NCBI GenBank assembly: GCA_020025515.1
Contig: JAHHRZ010000017.1
Span: forward strand, 1-51,947
DNA: 51,947 bases
Reading direction: 5' to 3'
Origin: Oscillospiraceae bacterium
GTDB lineage: Bacteria; Bacillota; Clostridia; Oscillospirales; Oscillospiraceae
This document shows, piece after piece, positions 24,974-32,927 of this stretch. How positions within the stretch are numbered: position 1 is the stretch's first letter; every line of letters begins with the position of its first letter. The notes below the pieces were generated by a model. It was not told where the DNA came from and did not search any database. It was given only the letters and a program-made list of their open reading frames with translations. Both the position numbers and the translations under genes were made by a program.

Positions 24974-25013
24974 GGCCCTCAGGTTGGTGATCCCTGCCTG
25001 AGGGCCTTGTTTT
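24974..25013 (+). terminator. terminator after the SLH remnant
   Basis: A 10-bp stem (GGCCCTCAGG with CCTGAGGGCC) is followed by TTGTTTTA. It would have ended the lost cobalamin-controlled transcript and survives intact. Confidence 0.7.
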
Positions 25014-25451
25014 ATGGCGTTATGGGAGAGATTTGGGGATTGTTCCGGCCGCTCCCCGTCCCGTATGTGGGCAGTCTCACCTGGGGGACTCCCGGTACAT
25101 TTTCCTTAAAATGGTAGGAATTTTGCGGTTAAATTGCAAAAAGCGGGTGAAAAAAGAATACAAAACTGTGGAGCGCGGCGAAACAGGAGCGTTTGCTGAC
25201 GGCGGAGAATCCCGCATCCCGGACCACCCCATAGTCAGTCGGCGGTAGACACTTAGGCGGTTTTCGGGAAAGTGTTTCTCACCGGAGGGCTTGCAAGAGA
25301 AAAAATAAAGGCTGCAAAACGAGAGATTATAAATTTCTTATAATGATATTATATATTATAATATCGAGTCAACTGGTTTTCTAATGCTGTTATAAATGTA
25401 CAAGATGCATGGGGTAGTTATGTTGAAATATCATAAATATTTACTGAGCTA
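25014..25451. other. non-coding stretch upstream of trxB, no gene recognised
   Basis: No credible reading frame. The part 25160-25300 is GC-rich and contains several possible short stems, including CTGAC near 25192 with GTCAG near 25235, but I could not match it to a known riboswitch. The part 25320-25450 is very AT-rich and carries the perfect inverted repeat listed separately. Confidence 0.4.
25345..25365. repeat. perfect AT-rich inverted repeat
   Basis: GATATTATA and TATAATATC form a 9-bp perfect dyad with a 3-base centre, about 87 bases ahead of the trxB promoter. Length and symmetry suit a protein operator, but the AT richness makes chance possible. Confidence 0.5.
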
Positions 25452-25480
25452 TTGACAGGAGACCGAATCTATATTACAAT
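25452..25480 (+). promoter_or_regulatory. sigma-A promoter of the trxB-trxA-grdA unit
   Basis: TTGACA and TACAAT are separated by exactly 17 bases. Transcription would start near 25487, leaving a leader of about 180 bases. Confidence 0.8.
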
Positions 25481-25486
25481 CGCGGT

Positions 25487-25668
25487 TAGTAAGAAGTGGG
25501 TGAATCGTCGAAACCACAGGAATGGATTTTCTCCCCCCGGCTTGAAAAATCCGGCGAGACAGAGGGAAACCGCACCGTTGCATGCAAGGCGATTTGTCCA
25601 CCAGTCATGGAGCATCCTGTGCCGCAAGGCAGACGTTCAGATAAATATTTAATAGGGAGTGTAAACAA
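25487..25668 (+). promoter_or_regulatory. 180-base leader of trxB with hairpins, class unknown
   Basis: The leader contains a stem of GGATTTT with AAAAATCC (near 25523-25551) and further GC-rich segments. No glycine-riboswitch core motif was found. A short overlapping frame from 25496 is not considered a gene. Regulatory role is only suggested by length and position. Confidence 0.35.
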
Positions 25669-26610
25669 GTGGAAAAGATTTATGATGTAGTCATCCTCGG
25701 CGCCGGTCCTGCCGGCCTTACCGCCGGCCTGTATGCCGGACGGAGCAGACTGTCCACTTTGATCGTTGAGAAGGGCAAAGATGGCGGCCAGATCGCCATT
25801 ACCGACGAGATCGAGAACTATCCCGGTCAGGAGGTGGAGGGCGAGTCCGGCCCCAGCCTCATCGCCCGTATGACCGCTCAGGCCGAGAAGTTCGGCGTGG
25901 AGCGTGCAGGCGACGTGATTAAGGAAGTGGAGCTGGTCGGCGATGTGAAGAAGCTGATCGGCAACAAGGGTACTTATCTGGCTAAGACCGTCATCGTGGC
26001 CACCGGCGCATTCCCCCGCCCCATTGGCTGCGAGAACGAAGGCAAGTTCGTGGGCAAGGGCATTTCCTTCTGCGCCACCTGTGACGCTTCCTTCTTTGAA
26101 GATTTTGAGGTCTATGTGGTTGGCGGCGGCGACGCTGCTGTGGAAGAGGCTATGTACCTGACGAAGTTTGCAAGAAAGGTCACCATCATCCACCGCAGAG
26201 ACGAGCTCAGAGCCGCTAAGTCCATTCAGGAGAAGGCCTTCGCCAACCCCAAGTTGTCCTTTATGTGGGACACCGTTGTGGAGAAGGTGGACGGCGACGA
26301 GATCCTCACCAGTATGGTGGTGAGAAACACCAAGACCGGTGAAAAGACTCTCATTGAGGCAGACGAAGAGGACGGCCTGTTCGGTCTGTTCGGCTTCATC
26401 GGCCTGCTGCCCAACACCAAGCTGTTTGAAGGCATTCTCGATATGGAGAATGGCTACATTAAGACAGACGAGAATATGCACACCAATATCCCCGGTGTCT
26501 ATGCTGCCGGTGATATGCGTGTCAAGTCTCTGCGTCAGGTTGTTACCGCTGCTGCTGACGGCGCAATCGCTGCCATGCAGGCGGAGCACTACCTTGCAAA
26601 CTTAGGTTAA
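25669..26610 (+). CDS. trxB: thioredoxin reductase (glycine-reductase-linked)
   Basis: A 313-residue flavoprotein that passes electrons from NAD(P)H to thioredoxin. FAD-binding GAGPAGLTAG lies at residues about 11-20. The redox pair is CATC (near 138-141). The nucleotide-binding loop has GGGDAAVEEA and the NADPH-type HRRDELRA motif. The C-terminal FAD motif is VYAAGDM. The start is GTG at 25669 with GGGAG upstream. It is the first gene of an operon with trxA and grdA, the usual arrangement in glycine-fermenting Clostridia, where the thioredoxin pair reduces the GrdA selenoprotein. Confidence 0.95.
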   Translation: MEKIYDVVILGAGPAGLTAGLYAGRSRLSTLIVEKGKDGGQIAITDEIENYPGQEVEGESGPSLIARMTAQAEKFGVERAGDVIKEVELVGDVKKLIGNKGTYLAKTVIVATGAFPRPIGCENEGKFVGKGISFCATCDASFFEDFEVYVVGGGDAAVEEAMYLTKFARKVTIIHRRDELRAAKSIQEKAFANPKLSFMWDTVVEKVDGDEILTSMVVRNTKTGEKTLIEADEEDGLFGLFGFIGLLPNTKLFEGILDMENGYIKTDENMHTNIPGVYAAGDMRVKSLRQVVTAAADGAIAAMQAEHYLANLG

Positions 26611-26629
26611 TTTAATGGAGGTGAATGAA

Positions 26630-26947
26630 ATGCTGGAACTCGATAAGAATACGTTTGAGGCAGAGGTTCTGCAGGCTGAAGGTAAGGTCGTTGTGGACTT
26701 CTATGGTGACGGCTGCGTTCCCTGTGCGGCTCTCATGCCCCATGTTCATGGCTTTGCAGAGCAGTACGGCGATAAGCTGAAGTTCTGCGCTCTGAACACC
26801 ACCAAGGCTCGTCGTCTGGCCATCGGTCAGAAGATCCTGGGCCTGCCCGTTGTGGCTGTCTACGAAAATGGTGTCAAGATTGACGAGTGTGTCAAGGACG
26901 ACGCTACCCCCGAGAACGTAGAGGCTATGATCAAGAAGCACATTTAA
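26630..26947 (+). CDS. trxA: thioredoxin (glycine-reductase-linked)
   Basis: A 105-residue thioredoxin fold protein. The active site reads GCVPC (near residues 30-34) instead of the common WCGPC, which is characteristic of thioredoxins encoded beside glycine reductase. It transfers electrons from TrxB to the selenium-containing component A or B. ATG at 26630 is chosen because GGAGGTGA lies just upstream; an in-frame ATG at 26615 precedes that ribosome site. Spacing to trxB is 19 bases. Confidence 0.92.
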   Translation: MLELDKNTFEAEVLQAEGKVVVDFYGDGCVPCAALMPHVHGFAEQYGDKLKFCALNTTKARRLAIGQKILGLPVVAVYENGVKIDECVKDDATPENVEAMIKKHI

Positions 26948-27017
26948 TTGTGTAATCCCCCCTTGCTAGATTGCCGTGTTCCGGCTTTCTATAAAACTGA
27001 TGAAAGGAGACATAGTT

Positions 27018-27488
27018 ATGAGCATTTTGGCTAATAAGAAGGTTGTTATTATCGGCGACCGCGACGGCATTCCCGGTCAGGCGATTGCTGCCTGCGCCGA
27101 GAGCGCTGGTGCTGAAGTTGTGTTTTCCTCGACTGAGTGCTTCGTGTGAACCGCCGCTGGTGCAATGGATCTGGAAAATCAGAAGCGAGTAAAGGACTTC
27201 GCTGAGCAGTATGGCCCCGAGAACGTTGTTGTTCTTCTGGGTGCTGCTGAGGGTGAGGCTTCCGGTCTTGCTGCTGAGACGGTTACCAATGGTGACCCCA
27301 CTTTCGCCGGTCCGTTGACAGGAGTCCAGTTGGGACTCAAGGTGTATCATGTGTGCGAGCCTGAGATTAAGCAGGAGTTTGACGCTGCTGTTTATGAGGA
27401 GCAGGTCAGCATGATGGAAATGGTTCTTGACGTTGACGATATCGTCCAGGAAATGACTGCCATCCGCGAGCAGTTCTGCAAGTATTGA
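27018..27488 (+). CDS. grdA: glycine reductase component A selenoprotein GrdA (in-frame UGA)
   Basis: Component A of glycine reductase, about 156 residues, which receives a Se-carboxymethyl group and passes a thioester-activated acetyl group to component C. The frame from ATG 27018 (ribosome site AAAGGAGA) is interrupted by TGA at 27147-27149, residue 44, in the sequence CFV-U-TAAGAMDLENQ. This is exactly the family's selenocysteine site, so the TGA is read as Sec. Beyond it the frame continues to 27488. The complete Sec machinery lies within 10 kb downstream. A gene finder that ignores Sec would report only the part from 27165. Confidence 0.97.
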
Positions 27489-27527
27489 TCCCCGTCGGGT
27501 GATTCAAGCCTGTGAATTGTTGCACAC

Positions 27528-27564
27528 GAGGGGCGGTGGCTTCGGCTGCCGCCCCTTCTTTTTT
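27528..27564 (+). terminator. UUCG-loop terminator between grdA and grdC
   Basis: A 13-bp stem (27528-27540 with 27545-27557, a few G-T pairs) capped by a TTCG tetraloop is followed by six T residues. It should lower transcription of grdC/grdD relative to trxB-trxA-grdA. Confidence 0.85.
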
Positions 27565-27647
27565 GCAATCGCTGCAATATTCTCCTGGAACAGAGTTCAG
27601 TAGGTTCTAAATATATATTTTGAATTACAATAAAGGTGGAATTACAT

Positions 27648-29189
27648 ATGAAAAGCGTAATTAAGGGCACAGGCTACATCCTGGCCCATACCCCCGACAT
27701 GGTGCTGCACAATGGTACAACTCAGACCACAGAGCGGATCGTAAACCCCGACAGTGAATACCTCAAGGAGCTGCCCAACCACCTGCGTACCTATGAGCAG
27801 GTGCTGGCTTACTGGCCCAACCAGGTCTACATCGGCAACAAGACCCCCGATGAGCTGGCTGAAGTGGCACAGCCCTGGTGCGACAAGGAGTGCGATGTAA
27901 ACGCCCGGTACGGCCAGTTCGGCCAGATCATGCCCCAGGAAGAGTTCCTGCTGCTGATGCAGGCCTGCGATGTGTTCGACCTGGTGAAGCTGGACAAGGA
28001 CTTTGTGGCCGCTCATAAGGAAGCTCTGGCTGCCAATGAGATCATGGACGAGACCATTATGGCCCGCATCCCCGAGGGCGTGGAGGCCGCAGAGGTGGCC
28101 CATCTGGTGAGCGACGAGCACGCCGAGGGCCTGTACCACAACAATGTTCTGGTTGGCTGCGTGAAGCGGGCCCACGACATTGATGTGAACCTGTCCGCCC
28201 ATGTGATGCACGAGAATCTGGTGTCCAAGGCCTCTTCCGTTCTGTCCATGCTCCATGCGGTCAAGAACGCCGGCATTGAAAAGAGCGAAGTGGAATATGT
28301 CATCGACTGCTGCGAGGAAGCCTGCGGCGACATGAACCAGAGAGGCGGCGGCAACTTCGCAAAGGCTGCGGCTGAGATTGCCGGTCTTTCCGGTGCTACC
28401 GGCTCCGATGCCCGTGGCTTCTGTGCCGGTCCTGCTCACGCCATTGTGGAAGGTGCTGCTCTGGTGGCTTCCGGCGCTTACAAGACCGTTATGATTACCG
28501 CCGGCGGCTGCACCGCAAAGCTGGGTATGAACGGCAAGGACCATGTGAAGAAGGGTCTGCCCGCTCTGGAGGACATGATCGGCGGCTTTGCTCTGGTCAT
28601 CACCCAGGACGACGGCGTCAGCCCCGAGTTCAACCTGTCCATTCTGGGCCGCCACACCGTTGGCACCGGCTCCGCTCCTCAGGCTGTTATTTCTTCTCTG
28701 GTCACCGATCCTCTGGACCGTGTGGGCCTGAAGATCACCGATATCGACAAATACTCCCCCGAGATGCAGAACCCCGACATCACCAAGCCCGCAGGCGCCG
28801 GTGATGTGCCTCTGGCAAACTACAAGATGATTGCGGCTCTGGCTGTAAAGCGGGGCGAGCTGCAGCGTGCCGATCTGGCCACCTTCCCTGTGAAGCACGG
28901 TCTCACCGGCTGGGCTCCCACCCAGGGTCACATTCCCTCCGGCGTACCTTACATGGGCTTTGCCCGCAATGACATTATGGCCGGCAAGATGCAGCGTGTT
29001 ATGATCATCGGCAAGGGCTCTTTGTTCCTGGGCCGTATGACCAACCTGTTTGACGGTGTTTCCTTCGTCATTCAGGCCAACACCGGTGCCGAGAAGGCAG
29101 AAGCCGGCGTTTCCGAGGATGAGGTCAAGGGCATGATCGCCAAGGCCATGAAGGAGTTTGCTGCCACTCTGCTGGCGCAGGCTGAATAA
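27648..29189 (+). CDS. grdC: glycine/sarcosine/betaine reductase component C subunit beta GrdC
   Basis: A 513-residue subunit of component C, the acetyl-phosphate-forming part shared by the glycine, sarcosine and betaine reductases. It has a ketoacyl-synthase-like (FabH-type) fold: conserved GFCAGPAHAIVEGA and ITAGGCTAKLGMNGKDHVKKG segments are typical of GrdC. Together with GrdD it converts the acetyl thioester on GrdA to acetyl phosphate, giving ATP through acetate kinase. ATG at 27648 follows AAAGGTGG. It is followed by grdD after 13 bases. Confidence 0.95.
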   Translation: MKSVIKGTGYILAHTPDMVLHNGTTQTTERIVNPDSEYLKELPNHLRTYEQVLAYWPNQVYIGNKTPDELAEVAQPWCDKECDVNARYGQFGQIMPQEEFLLLMQACDVFDLVKLDKDFVAAHKEALAANEIMDETIMARIPEGVEAAEVAHLVSDEHAEGLYHNNVLVGCVKRAHDIDVNLSAHVMHENLVSKASSVLSMLHAVKNAGIEKSEVEYVIDCCEEACGDMNQRGGGNFAKAAAEIAGLSGATGSDARGFCAGPAHAIVEGAALVASGAYKTVMITAGGCTAKLGMNGKDHVKKGLPALEDMIGGFALVITQDDGVSPEFNLSILGRHTVGTGSAPQAVISSLVTDPLDRVGLKITDIDKYSPEMQNPDITKPAGAGDVPLANYKMIAALAVKRGELQRADLATFPVKHGLTGWAPTQGHIPSGVPYMGFARNDIMAGKMQRVMIIGKGSLFLGRMTNLFDGVSFVIQANTGAEKAEAGVSEDEVKGMIAKAMKEFAATLLAQAE

Positions 29190-29202
29190 GGCGGTGACAG
29201 CC

Positions 29203-30354
29203 ATGAAGAATCTGGAACAAACCATTGCCAATGCATTTTTGCAGATGGCAGAGGGCCTGGAGAGCGGCTCCTTTGGCCCCAAGCCCAAGATTGCACTGAC
29301 CGGAATGGGCAGTGAGCACGGCGAGAAGAACGCCATGGAAGCGGCCCAGATGGCAGCCGCCAAGGGTGTGGATGTGTACTACATCGGCACATTAAAGGCA
29401 GAGGGCGTCACCACCATCGAGGTGGCCAACGAGGACGAGGGCCACAAGAAGATGGAGCAGATGGTGGAGTCCGGCGAGGTGGACGGTGCCGTTACCATGC
29501 ACTTCCCCTTCCCCATCGGTGTTTCTACCGTGGGCCGTGTGGTCACTCCCGCCAGAGGCCGGGAGATGTTCGTGGCCACCACCACCGGTACTTCCAGTGC
29601 CGACCGCATCGAGGGCATGATCAAAAATGCCATTTACGGCATCATTACCGCCAAGGCTGCCGGTATCAAGGAGCCGACCGTGGGCATTTTGAATGTGGAC
29701 GGCGCCCGTCAGACCGAAATGGCTCTCAATCAGCTGAAAGAGGGGGGCTATGCCTTTACCTGGGCCAACTCTGCCCGGGCAGACGGCGGCGCTGTGATGC
29801 GTGGCAACGATGTGCTGCAAGGCACCCCCGATGTTCTGGTCTGCGACTCTCTCACCGGCAATGTGCTCATTAAGATGATGAGCGCCTACACCACCGGCGG
29901 CAGCTTCGAGGCCACGGGCTATGGCTATGGCCCCGGCATTGGCAAGGGCTATCACAAGCTGATCCACATTGTCTCCCGTGCTTCCGGCGCGCCTCTCATT
30001 GCCAACGCTCTGATCTATGCTGCCGAGATGGTAAAGGGCAAGGTCTTTGAGGTGGCAGACAAGGAGTTTGCCGCAGCGGAAAAGGCAGGTCTGGAGAAGA
30101 TTCTGGCCGCCCGGAAGGCTGCCGCCAAGCCCGCACAGGAGGAAGAGGAGGTCAAGGCACCTCCCGCAGAACCCTGCACAGCCAGCATCCCCGGCATTGA
30201 GGTTATGGATCTGGAGGACGCAGCAAAGGTTCTGTGGAAAAACGGCATCTATGCCGAGACCGGAATGGGCTGCACCGGCCCTCTGGTCATGATGAGCCAG
30301 GCCAACTATGAGAAGGCTTTGGAGCTTTTGAAGAAGGCTGGCTATGTAGGCTAA
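29203..30354 (+). CDS. grdD: glycine/sarcosine/betaine reductase component C subunit alpha GrdD
   Basis: A 383-residue subunit that completes component C. It has a PlsX/phosphotransacetylase-like fold (GSEHGEKNAMEAAQ near the N-terminus; SAYTTGGSFEATGYGYGPG in the middle). The C-terminal ETGMGCTGPLVM motif contains Cys357, matching the cysteine proposed to carry the acetyl group in GrdD. Ala/Glu-rich linker residues (about 300-325) precede that segment. ATG at 29203 follows AAGGCGGTGA. No grdB or grdE accompanies it, which is unusual for a glycine reductase cluster. Confidence 0.95.
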   Translation: MKNLEQTIANAFLQMAEGLESGSFGPKPKIALTGMGSEHGEKNAMEAAQMAAAKGVDVYYIGTLKAEGVTTIEVANEDEGHKKMEQMVESGEVDGAVTMHFPFPIGVSTVGRVVTPARGREMFVATTTGTSSADRIEGMIKNAIYGIITAKAAGIKEPTVGILNVDGARQTEMALNQLKEGGYAFTWANSARADGGAVMRGNDVLQGTPDVLVCDSLTGNVLIKMMSAYTTGGSFEATGYGYGPGIGKGYHKLIHIVSRASGAPLIANALIYAAEMVKGKVFEVADKEFAAAEKAGLEKILAARKAAAKPAQEEEEVKAPPAEPCTASIPGIEVMDLEDAAKVLWKNGIYAETGMGCTGPLVMMSQANYEKALELLKKAGYVG

Positions 30355-30402
30355 AAATCCCCGGCCTCCGATGTTCTCAACAGAAAGGAATGGAACCCCA
30401 AG

Positions 30403-31557
30403 ATGGAATACCATTATATGGACAATGCCGCTACCTCATTTCCCAAGGCTCCCGGCGTGGGGCAGGCCATGGCCCATTACATCGAAAAAATGGGCGTGAA
30501 TGTAGGAAGAGGCACCTATGAACAGGCATCGGAGGCCGGACTTGTGGTACTGGAAACCAGACAGCAGCTCAAAACCCTGTTTCATTTTCCCGGAAAGGTA
30601 AAACATGTGATTTTTACCCCCGGTGCCACCTACAGCCTGAACCAGATCCTCCGGGGCTATTTGAAGCCGGGGGATCATGTGGTGGTCAGCAGTCTGGAGC
30701 ACAACGCCGTCATGCGGCCCCTGACGGATTTGCAGGCTTTAGGAGTAACGTTTTCCCGGATTCCTGCGGATCGGGAAGGACGTACCAAGGCAGAAGACCT
30801 TCTGCCGCTGCTCCGGGAAAATACCAGGCTGGTTCTGGTGAACCATGCGTCCAATGTGTCTGGCACCATTTTCCCCTTGGAAGAGGTGGCCCGAATCTGC
30901 CGGGAGAGGGGAATCCCTCTGGCAGTGGACGGGGCCCAGACCGCCGGGTATCTGCCCATAGATTTTGAAAAGCTGGGACTTTCGGCCCTGTCGGTGCCGG
31001 GGCATAAGGGGCTGTTAGGCCCTCAGGGCATTGGAGCCATGCTTTTGGCGCCGGAATTTGCCAAAGCCATGGAGCCGGTGACCACCGGCGGCACGGGAAG
31101 TGCCTCCGACAGCGAAATTCAGCCAGGCTATCTGCCGGATCGCTTTGAATCCGGCACCATGAATCTGCCCGGTATTTTCGGCCTCCATGCGGCTCTGGAC
31201 TATGTCCTGACCCAGGGGGTAGAATCGGGGCGGGCGCATATCAAGCAATGTACCCGGCAGTTTTTACAGGGGGTTCAGGACCTGCCCCTGCGAGTGGCAG
31301 GCCCCGCAGACCCGGAATTGCAGGTAGGCGTGGTGTCACTGGACTTTGAAGGGCTGGACAATGCAGAGGTTTCCTTTGCATTGGAACAGCAATTCGGAAT
31401 CCAGACACGGTGCGGCCTGCACTGTGCGCCAAATGCACATAAAACATTACAGACCTTTCCCCAGGGAACGGTCCGCTTCTCCTTTGGTCACGAGACCACA
31501 CCGGAGGAAGTGGCCTATGCCCTGGAGGGAATTCGAGCCATACTGAAAGGAAGGTGA
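30403..31557 (+). CDS. class V aminotransferase-fold cysteine desulfurase / selenocysteine-lyase-like protein
   Basis: A 384-residue PLP enzyme of the cysteine desulfurase family. The PLP-lysine is in GHKGLLGPQG (near residue 204). The substrate-binding loop carries two cysteines in TRCGLHCAPNAH (near 342), where the second is the usual sulfur-accepting Cys. Its position directly before selD (5-base gap) suggests it feeds reduced selenium or sulfur to selenophosphate synthesis, as selenocysteine lyases do. That role is an inference from position. It follows grdD after 48 bases and is probably co-transcribed. Confidence 0.85.
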   Translation: MEYHYMDNAATSFPKAPGVGQAMAHYIEKMGVNVGRGTYEQASEAGLVVLETRQQLKTLFHFPGKVKHVIFTPGATYSLNQILRGYLKPGDHVVVSSLEHNAVMRPLTDLQALGVTFSRIPADREGRTKAEDLLPLLRENTRLVLVNHASNVSGTIFPLEEVARICRERGIPLAVDGAQTAGYLPIDFEKLGLSALSVPGHKGLLGPQGIGAMLLAPEFAKAMEPVTTGGTGSASDSEIQPGYLPDRFESGTMNLPGIFGLHAALDYVLTQGVESGRAHIKQCTRQFLQGVQDLPLRVAGPADPELQVGVVSLDFEGLDNAEVSFALEQQFGIQTRCGLHCAPNAHKTLQTFPQGTVRFSFGHETTPEEVAYALEGIRAILKGR

Positions 31558-31562
31558 AGGTT

Positions 31563-32603
31563 ATGGATGCCAAGAAAGTCAGACTGACGGAGCTTACTTC
31601 CTCCGCCGGATGAGCAGCGAAATTGGCCCCCGGGGCCCTTGCGCAGGTTTTGCGTAAGATTCCAAATTTACCAAATGAAAATCTGCTAGTTGGTTACGAC
31701 ACATCAGATGATGCCTGTGTATACCGAATTAGTGACGAGTTGGCGCTGGTTCAGACGGTGGACTTCTTCCCGCCTATGGTGGACGATCCCTTCCAGTTTG
31801 GTCAGATTGCCGCAGCAAATGCCTTGTCGGATGTTTACGCCATGGGCGGTCAGCCCACCCATGCAATGAATCTTCTGTGTTTCCCGGAATGTTTAGACCT
31901 GGAAATCGCCGCCGAGATTTTGGCGGGCGGTGCGGATAAGGTTCGGGAGGCAGGATGCACCATTGCGGGAGGACATTCCATCAACGACAAGGAACCCAAA
32001 TACGGCCTGTGTGTAAGCGGTTTTGTAGACCCCAGAAAGATGCTTACCAACAGTGCGGTAAAACCCGGAGATTGCTTGGTCCTTACAAAACCCATCGGAA
32101 CGGGAATTCTCACCACCGCAGCCAAAGGCGGGCTGCTGACCCCAGAGGAGGAGAGATCCATGGTGGACACCATGCGCACCTTGAACCGGGCAGCCAGTCT
32201 GTGCGCCCAGGGGCTTCCGGTCCACGCCTGTACGGATATTACGGGCTTCGGTCTGGCCGGACATCTGTGCGAGATGGCCCAGGGCAGCCAAACCAGTATT
32301 TATCTGGAGGCGGGGACGGTTCCGGTTTTGCCCGGTGTATTGCAATGGGCCAGAATGGGAATGATTCCGGCGGGAGCTTACCGGAACCGGAAGTATTTTG
32401 GACCCAGAGTGAAGGTGGCAGATACCGTTCCCACGGAGCTTTCCGATGCCGTATTTGACCCCCAGACCTCCGGCGGTTTGCTGTTCTCGTTACCGGAACC
32501 GGAAGCAAAGGACCTTTTGGCCCGGCTTCAGGATGCCAATGTCCCCGCGGCGGTGATTGGCTATGCCAGTACATTTGATGGAATTTCTGTACATGTTGTG
32601 TAG
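31563..32603 (+). CDS. selD: selenophosphate synthetase SelD, itself a selenoprotein (in-frame UGA)
   Basis: SelD makes selenophosphate from selenide and ATP, the selenium donor for Sec-tRNA. The 346-residue frame starts at ATG 31563 and contains TGA at 31611-31613 as codon 17, within SSAG-U-AAK. That is the catalytic Cys/Sec position of SelD, so the TGA encodes Sec. A GC-rich inverted repeat (GGCCccCggGGCC, 31625-31637) shortly after the TGA could be the SECIS. Further SelD features are the Gly-rich AGGHSIND motif and FDPQTSGGLLF near the C-terminus. Without Sec decoding the gene would appear truncated at its 5' end. Confidence 0.97.
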
Positions 32604-32610
32604 CAGATGG

Positions 32611-32650
32611 CAGGAGGCACCGATGAAATCGGTCGGTGTCGCCTGCCCCA
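32611..32650 (+). terminator. long hairpin after selD
   Basis: GGCAGGaGGCACCGA and TCGGTcGGTGTCGCCTGCC form a stem of about 15 bp. There is no T run, so it may attenuate or protect the selD transcript rather than terminate it strictly. Confidence 0.5.
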
Positions 32651-32693
32651 CATATTGATGTTCTGGCCCAGTCGGTAACGCCTAAAATACCTC

Positions 32694-32721
32694 TTGACTT
32701 TTTTATAATCCAGATTATAAT
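32694..32721 (+). promoter_or_regulatory. sigma-A promoter of tRNA-Sec
   Basis: TTGACT and TATAAT are separated by 16 bases. Transcription would start about 30 bases ahead of the mature tRNA. Confidence 0.75.
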
Positions 32722-32760
32722 AGGAGTGTTGGGGTATCCTGTTTGTGTACGCCGAAATAT

Positions 32761-32854
32761 GGAAGCAGTCGGGTAACTGGTGTGCCCTCTGGTCTTCAAA
32801 ACCAGTATGAGCATTGACTGCTCGGGTGGGTTCGATTCCCACCTGCTTCCGCCA
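32761..32854 (+). tRNA. selC: tRNA-Sec (anticodon TCA)
   Basis: A 94-base tRNA with the features of bacterial tRNA-Sec: an 8-bp acceptor (GGAAGCAG with CTGCTTCC), discriminator G and encoded CCA. The anticodon arm is CTGGT/ACCAG with loop CTTCAAA (anticodon TCA at 32796-32798). A long variable arm and a T arm with TTCGATT complete it. It decodes the UGA codons of grdA and selD. Confidence 0.97.
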
Positions 32855-32860
32855 AGCTGA

Positions 32861-32904
32861 AACCTGTGCCGGAACTTAGGTTCTTGCACAGGTTTTATTT
32901 TTTT
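32861..32904 (+). terminator. terminator of the tRNA-Sec unit
   Basis: A 9-bp stem (AACCTGTGC with GCACAGGTT) begins 7 bases after the CCA end and is followed by TTATTTTTTT. The tRNA is thus its own transcription unit inside the selenium cluster. Confidence 0.85.
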
Positions 32905-32927
32905 GCAATTATAAAGGGGTATCACAT

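Noticed and set aside
24802..24990. A 62-codon frame over the SLH remnant
   Set aside because: It is out of frame with the recognisable SLH residues and starts without a ribosome site.
25487..25668. Glycine riboswitch ahead of trxB
   Set aside because: Expected from the operon's role, but the conserved aptamer core motifs are absent.
25496..25690. A 64-codon frame overlapping the trxB start
   Set aside because: No ribosome site or family features; it overlaps the GTG start and looks like chance openness in the leader.
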